37,941 nt of DNA from Methanomicrobiales archaeon (GTDB taxonomy: Archaea; Halobacteriota; Methanomicrobia; Methanomicrobiales; JACTUA01). Positions 32,990 to 37,941 of the stretch are shown piece after piece. Each line of letters begins with the position of its first letter. Positions within the stretch are counted from its first letter, which is position 1. Made by a program: the position numbers and the translations under genes. Below the pieces are notes generated by a model. That model made no database searches. It saw only the letters and a list, made by a program, of their open reading frames with translations, and was not told the DNA's origin. The stretch covers positions 1 through 37,941 of the forward strand of contig JAJRDA010000003.1 in NCBI GenBank assembly GCA_028678665.1. The letters run 5' to 3'.

Positions 32990-33633
32990 CCATGATAAAG
33001 ATTCTGCAGATTGCAGATCTTCACGGGCAGTTCGGGAAACTGGACTCGTTTTTAAGCCTTGAGCCCGACCTGGTCGTCATCTCCGGTGATATCACCGAGA
33101 ACGGGCCCGTGGACGTGGTGCCCGATCTCCTGGACCGTATCGAGGTCCCCGTCTTCGTGGTCCCCGGGAACTGCGACCCCCGGGATATCCTGGACGTCCT
33201 GGAGGACTCGAGCGCTGTCTGCCTCCATGGCTCCACCATGACGCTCGGGAAAGTGACCCTCACGGGAATCGGAGGATCCAACAAGACACCGTTCGGCACC
33301 CCCTTCGAACTCACCGAAGAACAGATCGAGGGGATCCTGAACGGGCTCACCTCGCACCTGGAGAAGAACGTGCACAACATCCTCGTGACCCACGCTCCCC
33401 CGGAGGGGACACTGGACCGGGTAGGCGAGGCCCACGTGGGGAGCCCGGCCCTCCGGAAATTCATGAAGCACTTCGACCTGGTCTGTTCTGCCCACATCCA
33501 CGACGACCGGGGTGAGATGGAGGTGGACGGCGTCCGGATCGTGAACCCGGGCCCGGCCAGCGAGGGTCACTGCGCCATGATCCAGCTGGGCGACGAGCCC
33601 CGCGATATCACCATCAAGATCCTTTCCGTGTAG
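32986..33633 (+). CDS. Metallophosphoesterase
   Basis: A 215-residue calcineurin-like phosphoesterase of the YfcE/MJ0936 kind. The two-metal site is spelled out in order: IADLHGQF, VVISGDITENGP, VVPGNCDP, ILVTHAPPEGT and SAHIHDDRG. The substrate (a phosphodiester or a nucleotide) is unknown. The ATG overlaps the preceding stop (ATGA); a second ATG two codons later is equally possible. Its last 20 bases overlap the convergent CYTH gene. Confidence 0.9.
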   Translation: MTMIKILQIADLHGQFGKLDSFLSLEPDLVVISGDITENGPVDVVPDLLDRIEVPVFVVPGNCDPRDILDVLEDSSAVCLHGSTMTLGKVTLTGIGGSNKTPFGTPFELTEEQIEGILNGLTSHLEKNVHNILVTHAPPEGTLDRVGEAHVGSPALRKFMKHFDLVCSAHIHDDRGEMEVDGVRIVNPGPASEGHCAMIQLGDEPRDITIKILSV

Positions 33634-34186
33634 AGAGGAGCATCTCCAGGTACGAGACGGAGAGGGATTCTCCCCGGACCCCCAGCTCTTCTGCAATAGT
33701 TCGGATCCGGCGGACCGCCTCTGTTCGGGAGAGACCCATGGGTGCCTCGATCTCGATAAACGTCCCGAGCGACTCCACCGTGTCCAGGGCAATGGTGGCC
33801 CCCTCCCGCCGGTACAGGTCCCGCTCCTTCACCACCTCTGCCGTGGGCCGGAACCCCAGCCGATCCAGCACCTGCTCCAGGAGATCCCCCTCCACCACCG
33901 AGACACAGATCTCCTCCCTGGCCTTGGGCCCGTCGCCGGGGAGTTTTGGTCCCTTGTAGGTGAGCACCGGTGCCTCTCCGGGCCCCGGCGTCCCTCCGGA
34001 CACCGGTACTCCCCCGGAGTACCTGACCCGGAGGGCTTCATCGGTGACCGCGAAATCGCGGTGAGGGGCGTTGAAGTACACGTCCCGTTCCACCACCACC
34101 CCAAGGTGCTCTGCCTTCAGGTCCCGCAGGCGTTTCCTCACCGGTTCCAGGGCACTGACACGGATCTTGGCCTCGATCTCCATCAT
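33614..34186 (-). CDS. cyaB: CYTH-domain protein (class IV adenylate cyclase-like, CyaB type)
   Basis: A 190-residue CYTH-domain protein. The N-terminal MEIEAKIRV signature EIEAKI marks the family, followed by YFNAPHRDF, a charged strand pattern (TYKGPKLPG, KAREEI), and EIEAPMGLSRTEAVRR near the end. Relatives include class IV adenylate cyclases and triphosphate-hydrolysing enzymes; archaeal members are often named CyaB but their activity is largely untested. Of two tandem ATGs, the first has AGGAAG eight bases upstream. The end overlaps the phosphoesterase gene by 20 bases tail to tail. Confidence 0.85.
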   Translation of the reverse strand: MMEIEAKIRVSALEPVRKRLRDLKAEHLGVVVERDVYFNAPHRDFAVTDEALRVRYSGGVPVSGGTPGPGEAPVLTYKGPKLPGDGPKAREEICVSVVEGDLLEQVLDRLGFRPTAEVVKERDLYRREGATIALDTVESLGTFIEIEAPMGLSRTEAVRRIRTIAEELGVRGESLSVSYLEMLLSTRKGS

Positions 34187-34259
34187 GGCGACTGCTTCCT
34201 GTAGAAAGGTACCGCCCGGCTGAAGTGAACCTTTCCCCACGTTCCCGCAGGAGAACGGT

Positions 34260-34269
34260 GCCTATAAAT
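34260..34269 (+). promoter_or_regulatory. TATA box of the FKBP gene
   Basis: A CCTATAAATG stretch is placed about 36 to 45 bases before the ATG and predicts a leader of about 13 bases, with AGGT seven bases ahead of the start. Confidence 0.55.
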
Positions 34270-34304
34270 GCCCTTCCCTCCCTGTATTATAGTCAGGTAA
34301 TGAA

Positions 34305-34994
34305 ATGACTGTTGCAGAAGGCGATTTCATCCGGCTCAGCTACACCGGGAAGGTGGACGACCGGATCTTTGATACCACCGACGAGGAAACCGCGAAGGAG
34401 TCAGGGATCCACAACCCGTCCGCCGTGTACGGGCCCGTGATGATCCGGGTGGGATCCCGGCACGTGGTCATCGGACTGGACGATGTTGTCATCGGGAAGG
34501 AGGCAGGCGAGAGCGGGGAGGTTGAGGTGCCCGCCGAGAAGGCATTCGGCCCCCATGACGAGACCCGGATGGAATCCGTCTCCGTGGCCAAGTTCCGGGA
34601 GAAGCCCTGTCTCGGTATGCAGGTGGAGCTGGAGAACCGGGAAGGCACAGTGGTAAACCTGATCGGGCGCAGGGCCATCGTGGATTTCAACCACCCGCTG
34701 GCGGGTAAGACCATCACCTACTCTTACAAGGTGGAGCGCATCGCCGAATCCAATGAGGAGAAGATCGCCGGGCTGATCCACCTCTACACCCAGCGGGAGA
34801 TGGAGGTGAAGGAGGAGGGGTCCACCGTCATGATCCTGCTCCCCCCGGCCATCAACTACGACCGGCGCTGGCTTCTCTGGCGGAGCCGGGTCGTGCAGGA
34901 GATCTTCGAGTACTTCCCCGATGTCCAGGACATCGTGCTCCAGGAGACCTTCCACCGGCCGGAGAACAAAGAGGCCGGCGGGCAGGAGACCTGA
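34305..34994 (+). CDS. FKBP-type peptidyl-prolyl isomerase, long archaeal form
   Basis: A 229-residue folding enzyme. The N-terminal FKBP domain with an inserted flap is of the SlyD type: GDFIRLSYTGKVDDRIFDTT, VIGLDDVVIGKEAGESGEVEVPAEKAFG, and the closing VDFNHPLAGKTITYSYKVE. About 75 further residues form the C-terminal domain found in the long archaeal FKBPs (the 29-kDa form). The protein likely helps folding and holds unfolded chains. It is transcribed alone, with a run of T residues about 60 bases after its stop. Confidence 0.92.
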   Translation: MTVAEGDFIRLSYTGKVDDRIFDTTDEETAKESGIHNPSAVYGPVMIRVGSRHVVIGLDDVVIGKEAGESGEVEVPAEKAFGPHDETRMESVSVAKFREKPCLGMQVELENREGTVVNLIGRRAIVDFNHPLAGKTITYSYKVERIAESNEEKIAGLIHLYTQREMEVKEEGSTVMILLPPAINYDRRWLLWRSRVVQEIFEYFPDVQDIVLQETFHRPENKEAGGQET

Positions 34995-35044
34995 ATTTCG
35001 GCAGGGGCAACGGGGCTCGCCCAATCCCCTGTCCTTTCTCTGCC

Positions 35045-35061
35045 CCTCTTCTTCGTTTTTT
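35045..35061 (+). terminator. Pyrimidine-rich U-tract behind the FKBP gene
   Basis: CCTCTTCTTCG followed by six T residues (35056-35061), about 60 bases after the stop, is a typical archaeal terminator. It lies just ahead of the F390 synthetase promoter. Confidence 0.45.
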
Positions 35062-35084
35062 CCCCCCGGACAGATCCACCGGCG

Positions 35085-35093
35085 GTTATATGG
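35085..35093 (+). promoter_or_regulatory. TATA box of the F390 synthetase-like gene
   Basis: GTTATATGG lies 38 to 46 bases before the ATG and predicts a leader of about 15 bases that contains GGACAGGG. Confidence 0.55.
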
Positions 35094-35130
35094 TGACGGA
35101 GCGGTACAACCTCGATAGGACAGGGAACCC

Positions 35131-36507
35131 ATGACCGCCGACCGCTACTTCAACCGCGAGATCGAGACGCTGGACCGGGACCGGCTGGATGAGATTATCG
35201 CTGAACGGGTCCGGTATACGGTCCGGTACGCCAACGAGCATTCCCCCTTCTACCGGGGCTGGTTCCGGAGTCACGGGATCGACCCCGCGTCCATCCGGAC
35301 CCACGAGGACCTGAGCCGGCTGCCCGTCATCTCGGGGAGCACCATCCGGTCGCACCAGCCGCCGGTGGCTCAAGAGTTCGGCTTCCATTCTGCCCCATGG
35401 GATCAGGTCTTCACCATCCACGAGACGAGCGGGACCAGTGGCACCCCCAAGGCGTTCTTCCTCACCTGGCAGGACTGGGAACGATACGCAGAGAAGTACG
35501 CCCGGATCTTTGTCTCCCAGGGCTTCGGGCCCGGGGACCGGGTGGTGGTCTGCGCTTCCTATGGCATGAACGTGGGGGCCAACACGATGACGCTTGCGGC
35601 GCGGTACGTGGGCATGGCCATCATCCCCCAGGGGACGTGTGCCTTCCCTGGCCGGGTGATCACGAGTTACCGGCCTACGGGGATCGTCGGCTCGGTCTTC
35701 AAGCTGCTGAACCTGGCCCGCCGCCTGGAGGCCGAGGGAATCGACCCCCGCACCTCCGGTATCCGGCGGCTGGTAGCAGGAGGGGAGTCCTTTGCCCCGG
35801 AGTCGCGGGCATACCTGGCAGAGGTCTGGGACTGCCCGGTACACAACACCTATGGGTCCACGGAAGGGACGATGTGCGGCGAATGCGACCGGCACACCGG
35901 GCTGCATGTCCCCGAGGACCTGGTGCACCTGGACGTGTACGACCCGGCGCTCCAGGCCTTTGTACCGGAAGGGGAGTGCGGCCGGATCGTGCTCACCACC
36001 CTCATCCCTCCCGGCAGCCACTGCGGCATGCTGCTCCTCAACTACGACACCGAGGACACCACCGTCATCCTTTCCCGGGAGACGTGCGCCTGCGGCCGCA
36101 CCCACCTGCGGATCCAGAACCCCCAGCGGGAGGCCGAGACCTTCCGGGCGGGGGGAGCGTTCCTGAACCGGGTGGACGTGGAGCGGGGGGTCTTCCAGCG
36201 GGGGAACATGGAATACCTGACCGGCGATTACGAGGCCTTCCTCACCGATGGAGACCGGGAAGGCAGCACCGTCCTGCAGGTAACCATGGAAAGCCAGGAT
36301 CCTGCACGGGCGGACCGCGACGGGATCGCGGACCGGTTCGTGCGGGGTTTCATCGGCAGGAACCCGTACCTCCAGGCGGCCCATGACGAGGACCTCCTTA
36401 CCTTCGCATTCTCCTTCTCTGCACCGGGTACCCTCGCGCACCAGCAGGTGAAGGGCAGGCCGAAACGCCTGGTGGACCGGCGGACCGGGACCGGCGGCCG
36501 GGCCTGA
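35131..36507 (+). CDS. Coenzyme F390 synthetase-like AMP-forming ligase
   Basis: A 458-residue member of the adenylate-forming family, closest in layout to phenylacetate-CoA ligase and coenzyme F390 synthetase. The phosphate loop is TSGTSGTPK (99-107), with a later NTYGSTEGTMCGEC (A5-type motif) and DTEDTTVILSRETCACGRTH, which carries a cysteine pair. F390 synthetases attach AMP or GMP to F420 under oxidising conditions; no CoA-binding requirement is visible. Several paralogues are usual in Methanomicrobiales, and phenylacetate activation cannot be excluded. Proximity to cofE (F420 synthesis) is suggestive only. Confidence 0.8.
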   Translation: MTADRYFNREIETLDRDRLDEIIAERVRYTVRYANEHSPFYRGWFRSHGIDPASIRTHEDLSRLPVISGSTIRSHQPPVAQEFGFHSAPWDQVFTIHETSGTSGTPKAFFLTWQDWERYAEKYARIFVSQGFGPGDRVVVCASYGMNVGANTMTLAARYVGMAIIPQGTCAFPGRVITSYRPTGIVGSVFKLLNLARRLEAEGIDPRTSGIRRLVAGGESFAPESRAYLAEVWDCPVHNTYGSTEGTMCGECDRHTGLHVPEDLVHLDVYDPALQAFVPEGECGRIVLTTLIPPGSHCGMLLLNYDTEDTTVILSRETCACGRTHLRIQNPQREAETFRAGGAFLNRVDVERGVFQRGNMEYLTGDYEAFLTDGDREGSTVLQVTMESQDPARADRDGIADRFVRGFIGRNPYLQAAHDEDLLTFAFSFSAPGTLAHQQVKGRPKRLVDRRTGTGGRA

Positions 36508-36550
36508 GGTATCAACAGGCGAGACCGGTTATTTTACACGCACGTGACTT

Positions 36551-36613
36551 CTCGTGAGACGCTCCAGGGGGGGACCTGCGTTCCCCCCTGCCGCGCGGAC
36601 GCCCCCCCTGGCT
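36551..36613 (+). repeat. GC-rich palindromic element, family B, copy 3
   Basis: Starts TCTCGTGAGACGCTCC like copy 1, then a GGGGGGG / CCCCCC hairpin with a longer ACCTGCGTT loop, then CCGCGCGGACG and a C-run. It is the most diverged of the four. Confidence 0.65.
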
Positions 36614-36660
36614 GGTGATCGTTCACCACGTCGGTCCCCGCTGAAAAGCGCGGCTCAGGC

Positions 36661-36720
36661 TATCCTCACGGGGGTGGGACCGGGAGGGGGCTTTGCCCCC
36701 TCCCGCAGCATTTACCGGAT
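36661..36720 (+). repeat. GC-rich palindromic element, family A, copy 3
   Basis: Left arm TATCCTCA and CGGGGGTGGG, then a perfect 11-bp hairpin CGGGAGGGGGC / GCCCCCTCCCG (36681-36691 and 36695-36705) with a TTT loop. The right outer arm is reduced to CCGGAT-like sequence near 36715. Confidence 0.75.
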
Positions 36721-36767
36721 ACCGATGTTTCACCAGATCGGTATCACCGATGGATCACTCCATCCTC

Positions 36768-36822
36768 CCCCGGGGATGCCCACGCGGCGGGGGCAGAGCC
36801 CCCAAGAGCGTACCACTCGTCG
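36768..36822 (-). repeat. GC-rich palindromic element, family B, copy 4 (inverted)
   Basis: On the minus strand: GGTACGCTCTT, hairpin GGGGGC-TCT-GCCCCC (36789-36803), CCGCGTGGGCATCCCC. It faces copy 3 with family A copy 3 between them. Confidence 0.75.
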
Positions 36823-36946
36823 TACGCGAAGATGGGAAAAAACCTCAGGGGGCACGGCAGGGGGAATCCGCCCCCCCCGGGAGTGTCCAGCACCGAAAGA
36901 AGAGGCCCCCTCGATACAGGGTGATATTACCGTCCGGGTTTCCGGT

Positions 36947-37708
36947 CTACCGGCCGATATACCCGGGGGGCAGGGTGCAGAGGGCTTTCCTCAGAACGTC
37001 CTCTTCCGGTCTGAAGTACAGCTGGTCATGCCCCTTCCAGGTGGTGCAGTTGCGGAAGACCACCGCCGGGGTCCCCTGGTGGCTCTCCCCCATCACGAAG
37101 TTGGCGAACCCGGCGATCTCGTCCACCACGGCCTCCTCGGTGATCTTCAGCACGTGCCCGAAGAGGTCCGTGTCCTTCCTGAAGTCCCGGATGGCGGTCA
37201 TCCCGGCCCACCCGATCGCATGGCCGGTCTGGCCCCTCCGGAACGCCCTCCCGACGGTATCGGTGATGATCACGCCCACACTGCTCCCCGATACCTCACG
37301 GATCCTGGCGCGGACCCCTTCTGCGGCGGCCATGGGATCAGGGGGCAGCAGGATTACCATCCCGTCCTCGATATTGGACCGGTCCACACCTGACCGGACC
37401 CCGATGTGACCGTTCTTCATCACCGACAGGATGAAGGGGTGCTCCAGAATCACCTCCTGGGCCTCGTCCAGCACCGCCTGGACGAACCGGGGATCCTCCC
37501 CGTCCCTCTCCGCGATCCGCAGGGCACGGGGGGAGGGAGTGATGGAGGGAAGGGCCCGTGTGTGGCCATTCGCCTTGGAGTAGACGGTGTGGGCCATGCT
37601 CAGGATATCCCCGTCCCGGAGGGGCACCCGGGCGTGGATCAGGGAGGGGAGATCATCCCCCTTCCTGATGAGGGGGAGGCCTTCCACCGGAATCACCGAG
37701 ATCTTCAT
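36947..37708 (-). CDS. cofE: Coenzyme F420-0:L-glutamate ligase
   Basis: The 253-residue enzyme adds the glutamate residues to F420-0 with GTP to make the working methanogen cofactor F420-2. Visible marks are the N-terminal VIPVEGLPLIRKGDDL, the KxNG-type AHTVYSKANGHTRAL, and a central HPFILSVMKNGHIGVRSGVD segment. They are followed by a nucleotide/metal region ITDTVGRAFRRGQTGHAIGWAG and GFANFVMGESHQGTPAVV. Length fits archaeal CofE and not the longer bacterial FbiB fusion. The ATG at 37708 lies about where transcription should start from a minus-strand TATTA-like box (37733-37739), so the message is probably leaderless. Confidence 0.93.
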   Translation of the reverse strand: MKISVIPVEGLPLIRKGDDLPSLIHARVPLRDGDILSMAHTVYSKANGHTRALPSITPSPRALRIAERDGEDPRFVQAVLDEAQEVILEHPFILSVMKNGHIGVRSGVDRSNIEDGMVILLPPDPMAAAEGVRARIREVSGSSVGVIITDTVGRAFRRGQTGHAIGWAGMTAIRDFRKDTDLFGHVLKITEEAVVDEIAGFANFVMGESHQGTPAVVFRNCTTWKGHDQLYFRPEEDVLRKALCTLPPGYIGR

Positions 37709-37732
37709 ACCAGCACTGTGGCACACCTTGGG

Positions 37733-37739
37733 TGATAAA
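37733..37739 (-). promoter_or_regulatory. TATA box of cofE
   Basis: TTTATCA on the minus strand, centred about 27 bases before the cofE ATG. Confidence 0.45.
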
Positions 37740-37837
37740 CCGTGGCATGGGGGAAAGAAATGAAGTGGCCGATCGGTGGAGCATCGCGAATGGCCACAGC
37801 CCGGTTGCACATGCGGCGAGATAACCCCATGGAGAGT

Positions 37838-37907
37838 CTCTCCTCACTGGGGGTGGGGTCGGGTGGGGGGCACAGCCCCCACCCGTCGCCCTCCCCGATG
37901 AGGAGAG
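37838..37907 (+). repeat. GC-rich palindromic element, family A, copy 4 (full length)
   Basis: A 70-base nested palindrome upstream of cofE. Outer arms CTCTCCTCA (37838-37846) and TGAGGAGAG (37899-37907) pair fully. The inner hairpin is CGGGTGGGGG / CCCCCACCCG (37860-37869 and 37876-37885). Compared with copy 1, an outer A-T pair is replaced by C-G and an inner A-T by T-A, so base pairing is kept while the sequence changes. Confidence 0.8.
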
Positions 37908-37941
37908 GTGAGCCGTGGCTATTCCACGATCCCGTCCCACA

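Larger units (their letters stand above)
36508..36946. other. Intergenic region built mainly of palindromic repeats
   Basis: Between the convergent F390 synthetase and cofE genes lie B copy 3 (plus), A copy 3 (plus) and B copy 4 (minus), in that order and about 45 to 60 bases apart. Open frames across it are by-products of the GC-rich repeats. No gene was recognised. Confidence 0.55.

Noticed and set aside
33614-33633. Tail-to-tail overlap of the phosphoesterase and CYTH genes as a regulatory antisense pair
   Set aside because: A 20-base overlap of two stop regions is common in compact genomes and does not by itself indicate regulation.
36554-37393. Plus-strand frame of 279 residues
   Set aside because: It crosses the B-A-B repeat array and then the antisense strand of cofE.
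1-37941. CRISPR array, tRNA or rRNA genes
   Set aside because: No regularly spaced repeats were seen, and no cloverleaf-like sequence with the T-loop GGTTCAAATC-type motif was found in the intergenic regions. The A and B palindromes are dispersed and not spaced like a CRISPR.

Overview
The window is a compact, GC-rich stretch of archaeal chromosome, most probably from a methanogen of the order Methanomicrobiales. The evidence is a set of methanogen or euryarchaeal hallmark genes: the methanopterin gene mptG, the coenzyme F420 glutamyl ligase cofE, a coenzyme F390 synthetase-like ligase, the proteasome-activating nucleotidase PAN, the archaeal phosphomevalonate dehydratase small subunit (DUF126), a citramalate synthase of the methanogen type and the MJ1487-type radical SAM protein. 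TATA boxes lie about 25 to 30 bases upstream of many starts, and several genes look leaderless. Genus cannot be fixed from sequence reading alone. No rRNA, tRNA, CRISPR array or complete insertion sequence was seen.

Layout, left to right. 1-3 kb: a minus-strand operon for a three-subunit NAD(P) transhydrogenase, closed by an intrinsic-type terminator. 3.4-5.6 kb: a methyltransferase, a HEAT-repeat protein and a small membrane protein. 5.8-7.4 kb: mptG with a DUF2148 iron-sulfur gene. 7.6-10.2 kb: a heme catalase and a radical SAM/HhH protein. 10.2-13.7 kb: a minus-strand operon for glycan work (FAD oxidoreductase, GT4, GT2, hotdog thioesterase). 13.7-15.4 kb: two orphan proteins and a truncated sodium:solute symporter. 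15.7-19.5 kb: the branched-chain operon cimA-ilvB-ilvN. 19.6-21.9 kb: an intact DUF4013 membrane protein, a lipoprotein, and a decayed DUF4013 paralogue. 21.9-23.4 kb: purH. 23.6-27.2 kb: grpE-dnaK-dnaJ. 27.6-29.9 kb: a second HEAT protein, a 57-residue membrane protein, msrB, a methyltransferase and an orphan. 30.3-34.2 kb: PAN, divergent from DUF126, a radical SAM gene and a phosphoesterase, then a CYTH protein. 34.3-37.7 kb: a long FKBP, F390 synthetase and cofE.

Together the genes cover redox cofactor supply (transhydrogenase, methanopterin, F420/F390), oxidative and protein-damage defence (catalase, MsrB, Hsp70 system, PAN, FKBP), amino acid and purine synthesis, and surface glycan assembly. 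Most of it is ordinary housekeeping.

The least expected signals are two families of GC-rich intergenic palindromes, four copies each (A: 14.15, 27.47, 36.66 and 37.84 kb; B: 27.36, 30.14, 36.55 and 36.77 kb). Family A copies show compensatory base changes in their stems. Other notable points are a frame break at the very start of cimA, two clear pseudogenes, and a 38-bp divergent promoter with two crossed TATA boxes between PAN and DUF126.
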